DNA of 64,000 nucleotides from Acidimicrobiaceae bacterium (GTDB lineage: Bacteria; Actinomycetota; Acidimicrobiia; Acidimicrobiales; UBA8190): positions 65,257 through 129,256 of the forward strand of contig PLXQ01000036.1 in the NCBI GenBank assembly GCA_003151475.1, written 5' to 3'. The notes beneath the pieces are model-generated. The model was given only the letters and a program-made list of their open reading frames with translations. It did no database searches and was not told the origin of the DNA. A program made the position numbers and the translations under genes. Shown piece after piece: positions 23,779 through 33,298 of the stretch; within the stretch, counting starts at the first letter, position 1; each line of letters begins with the position of its first letter.

Positions 23779-24092
23779 ATGGCCGGTCGATCACTCACCA
23801 TTGGGCAAGTTCTCACCTTTCTTCCACAGACGCCGGAGCGCATCGCCGCGCTGACGGCGGATCTGGAGACAATCCAATTGCACGCCGCGCCCGACCGCGG
23901 TGAATGGTCCGCCAATGATGTGCTCGCCCACTTGCGCGCCTGTGATGACGTGTGGGGCGACTGCATTGTTCAGATTGTCACCCGAGATGCACCGACGCTG
24001 CAGGCCGTAAGTCCTCGGACTTGGATCACGAACACTGACTATCCCGATCAAGAATGTCAGTCATCGTCGCGGGCGTTTGAGGGTAGTGGACA
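23779..24092 (+). pseudogene. Truncated DinB-superfamily protein
   Basis: From ATG 23779 the product is a good DinB_2-type N-terminus: ERIAALTADLETIQLHA, DRGEWSANDVLAHLRACDDV and WITNTDYPDQE. Helical similarity stops after about 100 residues (near SSSRAFEG), and the frame then runs into unrelated sequence. The helices that complete the four-helix bundle and its last metal ligand are missing. It is probably a broken gene, since the Dabb gene comes in from the opposite strand soon after. Confidence 0.55.
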
Positions 24093-24171
24093 TCTAGCAA
24101 GGGGCTCCGTTAACCTCACGTACTTTCACGGTGGAGCAATGCATCTGCGTCTCAACATCCTCCCGCTGCGG

Positions 24172-24477
24172 CTAAGAGCCCGGAACAGCCCATTCGTGCT
24201 GCACGATAACCCGCTGTCCAATGACTTGGCTCGCGTGATCTCGGACGTAGGCCTGGTGCAGCGGGTGGGCGACGTAACGACGGGCCGCAGCGAAGTCAGC
24301 GAAGTCCATCACCGCTACGTAGTCAAAGTTGTCGTCGAAGTGACCGGCGTCGTCACCGCACGTCATGGCGAACAGTTCAGGTATTGCGCGCAGTCCATCC
24401 AGAGCATCGCGAAATGCTTGTTTTTCCTCGAGCGAGACATTTTCAGCCCATCGACACGAGACAACTTGGCGGAACAT
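24172..24477 (-). CDS. Dabb-domain (stress-responsive A/B barrel) protein
   Basis: The 101-residue protein is a single ferredoxin-like Dabb domain: an initial beta strand, LRAIPELFAMTCGDDAG, DYVAVMDFADFAAARRYVAH and PLHQAYVRDHASQVI. Dabb proteins form dimeric barrels; functions are diverse and mostly unknown. It starts at ATG 24477 and has no operon partner. Confidence 0.8.
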   Translation of the reverse strand: MFRQVVSCRWAENVSLEEKQAFRDALDGLRAIPELFAMTCGDDAGHFDDNFDYVAVMDFADFAAARRYVAHPLHQAYVRDHASQVIGQRVIVQHEWAVPGS

Positions 24478-24639
24478 CCGACGTACCTCCCGAGAGCGAA
24501 GTGTAGGGCAGACTCAGTTCCGTCCCGGCGGATGCGGGCGGGTCCGGACAATGCCGGTTCTGCTCGGACTCGGGACAAAGCGCGAGCACGAGTGTCCGCA
24601 AATGCTCACGAAATCAGTTCAGCGCTGGGTGGCGGTCAG

Positions 24640-24866
24640 AGAGTCGGTCAGGGATTTCTTGTGCGTCGAGTACCGGCACCTGCGCCCAAAGCGGCGGAGC
24701 GACCGGCACGGCGACGGTCAGCATCTCAGGATCGACCACCCAGATAACCGCTTTCGGCGAGAGCCCGGCTCTGTTGGGGGAGAAGGCCACCACCGTCAGC
24801 ACGTTCACCTAGACGGCATCGGCTCCGACGACGGCGGGGACGTTCACGTTGACGAAGATCGTCTGA
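24640..24866 (+). pseudogene. Decayed C-terminal protein module, copy B of three
   Basis: The frame reads STGTCAQSGGATGTATVSIS, GSTTQITAFGESPALLGEK, then STFT, an in-frame TAG at 24810-24812, and TAGTFTLTKIV before TGA 24864-24866. The upstream residues F-LCV match copy C only after a frame change near 24668. So this copy has at least one frameshift and one nonsense mutation. The 84-base core is 24771-24854. Confidence 0.65.
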
Positions 24867-25043
24867 CGTCAGGCCGGGCAGCCGTGACACGAGGCAGGCA
24901 TGGGGCTGCCGACGTTTAGGTCGCCTGATGGATTGTTCCGCGGCGATTCCGGCGGCGAAGGAATAGTCTGACGGGTTCAGCGTGTTGCTATTGGGGTCGT
25001 GGTATTCGGGGGTGTTGCTCGCTCGAGTTCGACGGAGGCCCGG

Positions 25044-26555
25044 ATGACCATCGTGACCCCTTCGCAGAGATCAATCGGCATCACCGATAGTGACGCGAAC
25101 CACGCCCGACGATGGTGGATCCTGGCGGTGCTGGGCATTGCCCAGCTCATGGTGATCCTGGACAACACCATCGTCAACATCGCGTTGCCCACGGCCCAGC
25201 ACGCTCTTCACTTCTCCAATGCCGATCGGCAGTGGGTCGTGACAGGCTACTCATTGGCCTTCGGTAGCTTGCTCCTCCTCGGTGGCCGCATCGGCGATAT
25301 CATCGGCCGGAAGCGTGCTCTTCTCATTGGGCTGATCGGCTTCGCATTCGCCTCTGCACTCGGTGGTGCATCAGTCGACTTCCCCATGCTGGTCATCGCC
25401 CGCTCGGTCCAGGGTGCGTTCGGGGCGCTCCTCGCCCCTTCGGTCCTCGCCCTCTTGACGACCACCTTTACCGTTCCGGCGGAGCGAGGGAAGGCGTTCG
25501 CCATATATGGCGGCATCGCCGGGGCGGGCGGAGCTCTCGGGCTCTTGCTCGGCGGCATCCTCACGTCCTACGCATCGTGGCGGTGGACGCTGTTCGTGAA
25601 TCTCGTCTTTGCGGCCATTGCCGCCACCGGCGCCCTGCTGTGGCTCAAGAGCGACAAGGCCACCGACCGTGACCCGCTGGACATCCCAGGGTTGTTCCTG
25701 GTCACCGGAGGATTGTTCAGCTTGGTCTACGGCCTATCTCATGCCGAGACCACGGCCTGGAGCAATCCCTTCACCATCGGGTTCCTGATCCTTGGAGTCG
25801 CGCTCCTGGGCATCTTCACCTACTTCGAGACCCGGACGGCCCATCCGCTCCTGCCGCCCCGGGTTGTGCTCAACCGGACTCGTGGCGGATCGATGTTGGC
25901 CATGCTGTTCGCCAGTATCGGGATCTTCGGTGTTTTCCTCTTCCTGACCTATTACATGCAAGGCACCTTGGGCTTCAGCCCGGTGAAGACCGGCATCGCC
26001 TTCCTCCCGATGGTCGCCGCCTTGGCCAGCATGGCCCAGGTGTCCAACCGGATTCTGCTGCCCAAGGTCGGGCCCAAGATCATCGTGCCGATCGGGCTGC
26101 TCTTCGGTGCTGTGGCCATGTACATGCTCCATCTCGTCGGGTTGCACAGTTCGTATGTCAGCCATGTCCTTCCCTATTTGATCCTCCTGGGCCTCGGTTT
26201 CGGACTGAGTCTCGCTCCCTCTTTCAGCGCCGGCACCCTCGGCTTGGAACCTCACGACGCCGGAGTCGGTTCGGCAACTCTTAACACAAGCCAACAGGTT
26301 GGAGGGTCCATCGGCACGGCACTTCTCAATACGTTGGCCGCCAGTGCCGCCGCTTCGTATCTGGTCGGAAAGGTCGCCAGCCCGGCCAACCTCAAGGCGG
26401 CCGCTCTCCACAGCTACACGACGGCATTCACGTGGTCGTCCCTCATCTTCGTGGCCGGAGCAGTGACCGCCGGGCTGGTGCTCCGGCGAGGGAACCTCAG
26501 CGAGCTAACCGCATCACCGGCCGAAGCCGCTGAATCGATCCCGGTTGATACCTGA
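25044..26555 (+). CDS. EmrB/QacA-type MFS exporter (DHA2, 14 helices)
   Basis: The 503-residue transporter shows the DHA2 hallmarks. Motif D1-like LDNTIVNIALPTAQ lies in helix 1, QWVVTGYSLAFGSLLLLGG and GRIGDIIGRKRAL (motif A) in helices 2-3, RSVQGAFGALLAPS (motif B), and GALGLLLGGIL (motif C) in helix 5. The start ATG 25044 has GGAGG at ideal spacing. No TetR or MarR regulator is adjacent. It likely exports drugs or lipophilic metabolites with proton exchange; the substrate is unknown. Confidence 0.9.
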   Translation: MTIVTPSQRSIGITDSDANHARRWWILAVLGIAQLMVILDNTIVNIALPTAQHALHFSNADRQWVVTGYSLAFGSLLLLGGRIGDIIGRKRALLIGLIGFAFASALGGASVDFPMLVIARSVQGAFGALLAPSVLALLTTTFTVPAERGKAFAIYGGIAGAGGALGLLLGGILTSYASWRWTLFVNLVFAAIAATGALLWLKSDKATDRDPLDIPGLFLVTGGLFSLVYGLSHAETTAWSNPFTIGFLILGVALLGIFTYFETRTAHPLLPPRVVLNRTRGGSMLAMLFASIGIFGVFLFLTYYMQGTLGFSPVKTGIAFLPMVAALASMAQVSNRILLPKVGPKIIVPIGLLFGAVAMYMLHLVGLHSSYVSHVLPYLILLGLGFGLSLAPSFSAGTLGLEPHDAGVGSATLNTSQQVGGSIGTALLNTLAASAAASYLVGKVASPANLKAAALHSYTTAFTWSSLIFVAGAVTAGLVLRRGNLSELTASPAEAAESIPVDT

Positions 26556-26743
26556 CTTGGTGGGACCGGCTCTACGCAACCAACAAACTCTTCGTCCAAT
26601 CATTGCAGAGCAGCGGCGGGCTGGGCCGCCCCACTCCGGCGTGACCATAGGCCGATGCCTCAACGACATTCATATTTACCTGAGTGGCGTGTGAGACGCC
26701 GCCGCCAAGAGAACCGTCAACTGGGCGGGCGGCCGGGCCTCGA

Positions 26744-27733
26744 CTAGGTGTCGACGTCAGTGACGTGTACCACGAGCTTACCGACTGCCTCGGCGCGGTC
26801 GACGGCGTCGAGCGCGTCGGGCAACTCGTCGAAAGGGACCACCCGCGTTGCGCCGGCGAGACGGCCGTCAGCGGCAAGACCGAGCAACGACTCGTGATCG
26901 GTTTCGGCCTCCGCCCGCGTCTGACCGCCGGCATATACGCCAACGATCGACGCGTTGCGTCGGACGAACTCCGATATGTCGGCATCTACCCATGACCCGC
27001 TCGCGAACCCGACGGCGAGGAGTCGGCCGCCAGTCGCCAGGCACCGCACCGTCGCCCCGGCGACTGCACCGCCGACTGGGTCGTACACAATGTCGGCACC
27101 GTCACCCCCTGTCGCCACCAACACTTCATCGAGCAGCGAATTCGCCGTGCGATCGATGACGACGTCCGCGCCCGACCGCGCGCACAGCTCCTGCTTCGCC
27201 TCACCCGCGACGACGGCGATGACTCGAGCGCCGAGCGCCACCCCGAGCCGCATCGCGGCGAGACCCGAGCCACCCGCAGCTCCGAGCACGAGCAACCACT
27301 CGCCCCGCTGCAACGCGCCTCGCCGCACGAGTCCGATCCAGGCCGTCGAGTAGCCGATCCGAAATGCGGCAGCATCTTCGTCGCCCATGGCGTCGGGGAC
27401 GCGGAACGCCGTGTCCCACCGCGCGATGGCCGCATCGGCGAATCCACCGTGCCCGTCGAAGAAGCTCGTCACTGCCATGAGCCGCGTGCCGAGGGGCAGG
27501 TCGACTCCCGCTCCGACCGCGTCGACCGTGCCGCAAACTTCCTGGCCGGGGACGAATGGGAGCGCGGGGGAGAACGCGTATGAGCCGCGACACATGAGCG
27601 CGTCCGGCAGCCCGATCGCCGCAGAGCGCACGCGCAGTCGCAGCTCACCGGGACCCGGAGTCGGCTCGTCGACGACAACCAGCCGGAGCGCGTCGCGAGG
27701 TGGGCCGTGTCGTTGGACCTGCCAGGCGTGCAC
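26744..27733 (-). CDS. Zinc-independent quinone oxidoreductase (MDR family)
   Basis: The 329-residue protein is a medium-chain dehydrogenase/reductase of the quinone-reductase type. It has a GroES-like N-terminal domain (VPGQEVCGTVDAVGAGVDLP) and a Rossmann domain with LVLGAAGGSGLAAMRLG binding NADPH, then DIVYDPVGG. The structural zinc cysteines of alcohol dehydrogenases are absent. The start is GTG 27733 (VHAWQVQRHG), typical of the family; the frame is open further upstream without similarity. It stands alone. Confidence 0.88.
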   Translation of the reverse strand: MHAWQVQRHGPPRDALRLVVVDEPTPGPGELRLRVRSAAIGLPDALMCRGSYAFSPALPFVPGQEVCGTVDAVGAGVDLPLGTRLMAVTSFFDGHGGFADAAIARWDTAFRVPDAMGDEDAAAFRIGYSTAWIGLVRRGALQRGEWLLVLGAAGGSGLAAMRLGVALGARVIAVVAGEAKQELCARSGADVVIDRTANSLLDEVLVATGGDGADIVYDPVGGAVAGATVRCLATGGRLLAVGFASGSWVDADISEFVRRNASIVGVYAGGQTRAEAETDHESLLGLAADGRLAGATRVVPFDELPDALDAVDRAEAVGKLVVHVTDVDT

Positions 27734-28277
27734 GCCACACCCTACGCGGTAGCACGAGGATGAGCCGGGGCAGTAGGCCCGACGACGCGGGCTACCCCGA
27801 CGGTCACGTCGGCTCGGCCCGAACAGTCCCAAGAAGCGGTCAAGTTCTATGTGGCTGGTCCAGTCCTGGGCGCCAAGTTGTCCAAGGACCTCGGGGTGGC
27901 TACCGATCCGTTCGCGTATTGCGAAGAAGTGGAGTCACGCTGCCTTCATGCCTGGAATGAGTGGTAGCCCGTCCGACACCGTTCCAGCAATCACGCCGAC
28001 GACACAGCCGCTGCACGGGATAGGCCGCGGTGCGATCTCTGATCACTCTCGGGTTGGTGCGCCCCGACGCTGATAGGGGGACCGGCGCCATGGCCGTCGG
28101 GTTCGTGAGTATGTCACTGGCGTTGATGGCATTCAGAGCCAGGGCGAGCAATGCCAGGGCGGGCAGAGGGTTCTGACCCATCGGGGTGTAGGCACGTCCC
28201 CGAGTCGGCCCTACCACTGAGAGTGTGGAGAATGCGTCGCAACGTTTGGGACGGACGTAACCGGGTACCGCTGTGAT
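27734..28277. other. Spacer holding one unrecognised coding-like remnant
   Basis: A plus-strand frame at about 27830-27967 reads EAVKFYVAGPVLGAKLSKDL, then GVATDPFAYCEEVESRC and HAWNEW before a TAG. It has natural-looking composition but no start, and I do not recognise it. The rest of the stretch shows nothing. Confidence 0.25.
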
Positions 28278-29540
28278 ATGCGTCGATACTTCGTTCATGT
28301 CATAGCCGTGCTGTCGACGGTGACTCTTGTGACTGCAGGTACGGCGGGGGTGAGTGGGGCCAAGGCGAACGGCACTGTCAATCCGACCTTTAGATCGGCA
28401 CTCAGCAGTTCGAGCATCCCCCTCGGGAACACCGCCACCGACACGGCCACCCTGATTGGAAAAGAGAAGAGGGGTGCGCCGACGGGCACGGTTACATTCG
28501 GAGTCTGCGGACCCACTGCGAGCGCCACACCCTGCACTTCACCGAACGCCGGCTCCGCCACGGTCAGCTTGACCCCGGGCGCCAAGAGTCACTCCACGGG
28601 CAGCGTCACATTCAGTCCAAGTGCGGCCGGTTGGTTCTGCTTTCTCGACCAGTACGGCGGTGATTCGCACTACAAGCCGGTGAGTGACAACGACACGTCC
28701 ACCGAATGCCTCCACGTCACGGGCGGCGGCACGAAGACCACGCCAACCCTGAAGACTTCGCTCAGCAATTCGAGTATCCTCCTCGGAAGCTCCGCGGTCG
28801 ACACGGCCACGGTGACCGGCAGTACGGCCGGTGGATCTCCAACGGGCACCGTGACGTTCGCCGCGTGCGGGCCGACGACCACCCCTACACCGTGTACGTC
28901 TCCCAACGTCGGTTCGGCCACGGCGGGGTTGAGCCAGGAGTCGGGGAACCGTTCGGTCGCCGGGGCCACGATCACTCCCGGTACCACCGGCTGGTACTGC
29001 TTCCTCGACCAGTACAACGGGGATGCCAACTACACATCGGTCAGTGACAACGACACGTCCTCCGAGTGTCTTCATGTCACGAGCGGCGGCGGCGGATCCT
29101 TCACCCCGACCATTACCAGTGCACTCAGCAAGACGCAGATTTCTCCTGGTGGCACCACAACCGACACCGTCACGGTGACCGGGAACGCCACGGGCGGGTC
29201 TCCGATGGGGAGCGTTTCGTTCTATGTCTGCGGACCCACTTCGAGCGCCACGCCATGCACCTCGACCAACAATGGTCTAGCCACGGTGGGACTGAGCGCC
29301 GAATCCGGGGACCGCTCGGTGGCCAGCCTGACCGTTCAGGTCGAGAGCAACAGCGGATGGTTCTGCTTCCTCGACCAGTACAGCGGTGATGCCAACTACA
29401 CGTCCGTCAGTGACAACGACGCGTCCTCCGAGTGTGTCCATGTCACAAGTTCATCTTCCGCATCCCATGGCAGCGCCACTGTCGTGGCCGTTTCTCAGAG
29501 CGCCCCGAGCAGAGGGGCCGTCAAGGCCTTGACCTCGTGA
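28278..29540 (+). CDS. Secreted protein with three Ig-like repeats
   Basis: The 420-residue product has a signal peptide (about residues 1-28, ending VSGAKA) and three repeats of about 120 residues. Each contains a strand pattern starting S-ALS-S-I, D-T-TVTG, GTVTF-CGPT, TPCTSPN-GSAT and GWFCFLDQYGGD with SVSDNDTSSEC. Four cysteines per repeat suggest two disulphides. The layout resembles Big_3-type bacterial Ig domains, so an extracellular adhesive or structural role is plausible. No sortase or membrane anchor is seen. The third decayed copy of the module described at 20.6 kb follows immediately after its stop. Confidence 0.7.
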   Translation: MRRYFVHVIAVLSTVTLVTAGTAGVSGAKANGTVNPTFRSALSSSSIPLGNTATDTATLIGKEKRGAPTGTVTFGVCGPTASATPCTSPNAGSATVSLTPGAKSHSTGSVTFSPSAAGWFCFLDQYGGDSHYKPVSDNDTSTECLHVTGGGTKTTPTLKTSLSNSSILLGSSAVDTATVTGSTAGGSPTGTVTFAACGPTTTPTPCTSPNVGSATAGLSQESGNRSVAGATITPGTTGWYCFLDQYNGDANYTSVSDNDTSSECLHVTSGGGGSFTPTITSALSKTQISPGGTTTDTVTVTGNATGGSPMGSVSFYVCGPTSSATPCTSTNNGLATVGLSAESGDRSVASLTVQVESNSGWFCFLDQYSGDANYTSVSDNDASSECVHVTSSSSASHGSATVVAVSQSAPSRGAVKALTS

Positions 29541-29549
29541 GGTCTGCCA

Positions 29550-29785
29550 CGGGGAGCTTCACCGGACTCTTCTGTGTAAACGGGTCGGGGACAGGCACGT
29601 ACTCTCAGAGTGGAGGTACGTCTGTCACAGGGACCGTGAGGGTCTCGGGAGGTACCACTAGGATTTCCGCCTAGGGGAAGGACCTAGCCCTCTTGGGTGA
29701 GAAGACCTCCACTTACAGCACGTTCACCGAAACAGCGCCCGCTCCCATGAAGTCGGGGACATTCACGTTGAGCGCTCTGCCATAG
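29550..29785 (+). pseudogene. Decayed C-terminal protein module, copy C of three
   Basis: Beginning just after the stop of the Ig-like protein, the frame reads GSFTGLFCVNGSGTGTYSQS, GGTSVTGTVRVSGGTTRIS, then an in-frame TAG (29672-29674), GKDLALLGEKTSTYSTFTET and APAPMKSGTFTLSALP before TAG 29783-29785. Where copy B has Phe, this copy has the stop. The 84-base core is 29690-29773. It is the best preserved of the three. Confidence 0.65.
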
Positions 29786-29812
29786 CGCAAGACGGTCGGT
29801 CAGACCGACCCG

Positions 29813-30034
29813 GTGCCGCCGAATTATTCGTACCACGTCGTGACGGAAACCGACGTCACCTCCGTGCTCGTCGGGAGTGCGTTGATCACAGCCCTCCTTC
29901 AGGCCGCTGCAGGCAGAACGTCGCTCGCGCCCGAAGCCGTCGGTCTACTGCTGATTACGGGAGGGGCCGGGACGGTGCTCTGGGCGAACCTCCGACGACA
30001 GGCAGTGGCCGGGCACGGTGCGGTCGGCGGATGA
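29813..30034 (+). CDS. Small membrane protein, coupled to the next gene
   Basis: From GTG 29813 the 73-residue product has two hydrophobic segments (about 17-34 and 42-58) and a polar N-terminus. Its stop overlaps the ATG of the next gene in an ATGA (30031-30034), which supports it as a real gene. I do not recognise a family. It might be a small partner of the following protein. Confidence 0.4.
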   Translation: MPPNYSYHVVTETDVTSVLVGSALITALLQAAAGRTSLAPEAVGLLLITGGAGTVLWANLRRQAVAGHGAVGG

Positions 30035-30769
30035 CCGAGCGTCGAACGGCCGACCCGGAAGGTGAAGCGCCCACCGGCCAGCTCGCCGGGGCACGTCTCC
30101 TCTCCCCGCACGGACGCTTCCTCGCCGGCCCTGTCCTCTTCGCCCGCTACGGCATATCCTCCTAACGCTCTTGGCTACTGCGGCCCCGGAGATCCAGACG
30201 CGCTCTTCGAGATGACGTCAGACGGCACCGCCCTCGAGGACCTGAGCCGGTTGGCGGCCCTCTTCGAGGGGGCGTGGCCCTACCTGGAACTCATCGCCGC
30301 CCGCAACGGCATCGCCGAGCCCCTCGACCCCCGGGTTGTCGAGGCCTACTGGACCGGCAACGAGCTGGTGACGCGGGTACCCCCGGCGCCCCTGGCGTCG
30401 TCGCTGGGTGACCGTTTCGAGCGCCGGGCCGGTCGCACCTTCGGCCCCCTGGTGCAAGCAGTGTCCGGGGGGGTCGCCCAGCACAGCTTTCACGTGTTCG
30501 CCGTCTACCCGTGGCTGGGACTCCTGCGCGCCGGGATGGAGGGCCCTCCCCTGGAGATCCTCGACCGCTGTCGGATCCGTTGGGGCCGGGTCGAGAAGGT
30601 GATCGGTGATCTGGTGACGGTCCGTAGTCGGCCGCTGTCCTTCAACGGCTCGCGCCTGGTCCTCGGAGACGAGCAGTTAGAGCAGGCTCGGCGCGGTTTC
30701 GACGGGATGGTCTTCACGGTCGATCTCGAACCAGTAGATATGGTCTCTCTGCATTGGGATTGGGTGTGA
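30031..30769 (+). pseudogene. DUF6390-like gene interrupted by a +1 frameshift
   Basis: The 5' frame (ATG 30031) reads GRFLAGPVLFARY and then stops after GISS. The other frame continues from AYPPNALGYCGPGDPDALF to SLHWDWV at 30769. Joining them at 30150/30152 by skipping one G restores the continuous FARYAYPPNALGYCG expected of DUF6390 proteins, at about 245 residues. I recall this family from neighbourhoods of actinobacterial hydrogenases, which I cannot verify here. Apart from the one extra G, both halves look under selection, so this could be a recent mutation, a sequencing error or programmed shifting. Confidence 0.6.
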
Positions 30770-30929
30770 CCGGCTGTCACCGACCACCTATAGCTGGCTC
30801 CGGTACTGCACCCAACGCAACCTTGACGCAGTGAACGCGCTCGCGCAACCGTGCCCCGCGATGGTGTGCGGCACCTGAGTCTCAAGTCGACCGCGCCCGA
30901 CCGGAGGCGCCGAGGGGTACCGTGATGCC

Positions 30930-33179
30930 TCATCGCGAGACGCGCCCCCGGCGTGTCAAGGCGTCGACTGTCACCGCGGCCACCAACACCAGAGCAGTGA
31001 CGATGTACTGAATCGAAGCACTTAGACCGAGCAACCCCATCCCGTTGTAGATGGCGCCGATGATGATCCCACCCAGCACGGCATGAAGCGGCTTTCCCCG
31101 ACCCCCAAAGAGGCTCGTCCCCCCGATGACGGCGGCCGCCACCGCGTAGAGCACGAGCTGTCCTCCGTCAAAGGTGGTGGACACGCCGTAGAGCCGTGAG
31201 GCGTAGATGACCCCGCCGATCCCCGCGGTGAATCCGGCGAGTGCGAAGGCGAGGGTCCGAATCAGGGCCAGGTTCACTCCGGCGCGCCGTGCCGCTTCGG
31301 GGTTACCTCCCACTGCGTACATATCGCGTCCGAACCGCGTCCGACCGAGCAGGAGGCTCCATAATCCCAGCACGCCCAACACGATGAACGCCACCCATGG
31401 AACTCCTCGGATCGGGGTCAAGTTCCCGCGATTGATACTGCAGATGACGACGACCACCACCCCGAAAGCTGTCACCGTGGCGATCTTCAGAGCGGTGAGA
31501 CTGGCCGGCGGCGCCACCAGCCCGCTTCGGCGCCTACGCCTGTCGCGCCACCCGGTCAGTAAGGCATAGCCGGCGGCGAGCACCGCCAGGATGATCCACC
31601 CCGCGGCCACGGTCAGTTTGCCGTTGGCGAAATCATCGATCACTGAATCGCTGATCGGCAGGGTGCCGCCGTTCCCCAGAACGAGGAGCATCAGGCCTTG
31701 CAGGCCGAGCAGACCCCCCAGCGTGACGACAAACGAGGGCAAACCCAGTCGGGTGATGAGCGTGCCCTGGAAAGCACCGAAGGCGGCGGTGCACAGCAGA
31801 GCCACGATCACCGCGGCCCACCACGGCCATCCTGTCTGCGCCTTGACGAGTTCGGCCGCAACAACGCCACCAAGTCCGGCGCCGAAACCGATCGAGAGGT
31901 CGATCTCGCCCAAGAGCAGGGCGAAGGACTCCGCCATCCCGAGCAACACGAACGTGGAGCTCTGCACCATCAGGTTGACCAGGTTTCCCGCCGACAAGAA
32001 CGAGGAGTTCTGGGTCTGGAAGATGATCCCGATGAGGGCAAGCCCGACGATGACGGGCAGAACCCCAGTCTCCCCGGCGCGGAGTCGGATCCACCACGCC
32101 CCGAAGTACTCGCCAAGAGTGTTGGCCACGATCTCGGGAGCGACGGCCAGGGCGGCTTCTGCTGCGGCTGGCTCGGTCAGGTGCTCGGCCAGGCCTGACG
32201 ACCCTACGGGCTGACGGTCGGGGGCAGCCGCTCTCACGCCGCCGATGGGTTCTTCGGCCTCGGACATCGCCTGTACCTGCTCGCCGCTGGACCTAGGGTC
32301 GGCTTCAGCCCCACCCGAAAGCACAGCCCCCCCCCGCTCGTCAGCCGATCCCTCAACCGATCGCCTCGAAGCACCCGTCGTCATCAGTTCGACGACGCTC
32401 TGTCGATCGAACTCCGAGGCGGGGCCCTCGGCCACCATTCCTCCGAGATACAGCACCGCCAAGCGGTCAGCCACCTCGAAGACGTCGTTCAGATTGTGCG
32501 AGATGACGATGACGGCGAGACCCCTATCAGCGAGACGCTTGATGAGGTCGAGCACCATTCTCGTCTGGACGACGCCCAAAGCGGCAGTGGGCTCGTCCAT
32601 GATCACGAGCTTCGAGTTCCACATGACCGCCTTGGCCACGGCCACGGACTGGCGCTGGCCACCGGACAACGATGCGACCGGCTGGCGGATCGATCGAACA
32701 CTCGTGACGGCCAAGCCTGCCAACGTCTCTGCAGCCGCCTTCTCCATCTTGTCCTCATTCAAGAGAAAGTGGCTCGTGCTCTCACGCCCGAGGAACATGT
32801 TCTGCACTATGTCAAGGTTGTCGCACAAGGCGAGGTCTTGGTACACGGTCTCGATCCCAAGCGAGGCCGCGTCTCTCGGGTTGCGGATGCTGATTGGGCG
32901 GCCCTCCCAAAGGATCTGACCTCGCTCAGCGGTATGAATGCCGGCCACGCACTTGATCAGCACGGACTTACCGGCGCCGTTGTCCCCCACGAGCGCCGTC
33001 ACCTTTCCCGCGGGAACATCGAGATTGACATTGCTTAGGGCCTGCACCGCACCGAAGTTCTTGTAGATCCCTCGCAGTTTGAGAATCGGCTCTCCCGCTA
33101 CGTCGGGACGCTCGGCCTGCACACCCACCGGCGGCGGTTCTGCCAGCTCTCTCGTGCTCACCGACCCAGCCCCCTTCAT
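30930..33179 (-). CDS. Xylose-type ABC transporter, ATPase fused to permease
   Basis: The 749-residue protein joins one ABC ATPase (about residues 33-270: Walker A GDNGAGKS, signature LSGGQRQ, Walker B LVIMDEPTA, H-loop VISHN) to an XylH/RbsC-like permease (about 360-745, roughly ten helices, with the cytoplasmic loop YAVGGNPEAARRAGV). The linker of about 85 residues is acidic and Ala-rich. Classical sugar ATPases of this class have two ABC domains in tandem; here there is one per chain, so the transporter would assemble as a dimer of the fusion. The binding protein gene lies upstream on the same strand, 205 bases away. The likely substrate is xylose or a related sugar. Confidence 0.85.
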   Translation of the reverse strand: MKGAGSVSTRELAEPPPVGVQAERPDVAGEPILKLRGIYKNFGAVQALSNVNLDVPAGKVTALVGDNGAGKSVLIKCVAGIHTAERGQILWEGRPISIRNPRDAASLGIETVYQDLALCDNLDIVQNMFLGRESTSHFLLNEDKMEKAAAETLAGLAVTSVRSIRQPVASLSGGQRQSVAVAKAVMWNSKLVIMDEPTAALGVVQTRMVLDLIKRLADRGLAVIVISHNLNDVFEVADRLAVLYLGGMVAEGPASEFDRQSVVELMTTGASRRSVEGSADERGGAVLSGGAEADPRSSGEQVQAMSEAEEPIGGVRAAAPDRQPVGSSGLAEHLTEPAAAEAALAVAPEIVANTLGEYFGAWWIRLRAGETGVLPVIVGLALIGIIFQTQNSSFLSAGNLVNLMVQSSTFVLLGMAESFALLLGEIDLSIGFGAGLGGVVAAELVKAQTGWPWWAAVIVALLCTAAFGAFQGTLITRLGLPSFVVTLGGLLGLQGLMLLVLGNGGTLPISDSVIDDFANGKLTVAAGWIILAVLAAGYALLTGWRDRRRRRSGLVAPPASLTALKIATVTAFGVVVVVICSINRGNLTPIRGVPWVAFIVLGVLGLWSLLLGRTRFGRDMYAVGGNPEAARRAGVNLALIRTLAFALAGFTAGIGGVIYASRLYGVSTTFDGGQLVLYAVAAAVIGGTSLFGGRGKPLHAVLGGIIIGAIYNGMGLLGLSASIQYIVTALVLVAAVTVDALTRRGRVSR

Positions 33180-33298
33180 GGTCCTACCCCAGGCTCACGA
33201 CTGCACCCGTGACCGGCTCCCAGCTGCTGGTCACCGACTGATGTCCCATGTCCAAGTGGACACCATGCATGACATCGACATCGCTGGCAGCCAGCAAC

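Noticed and set aside
27830..27967. Coding-like tail ending HAWNEW
   Set aside because: Not listed as a gene because it lacks a start and I do not recognise it; it is only mentioned in the spacer entry.
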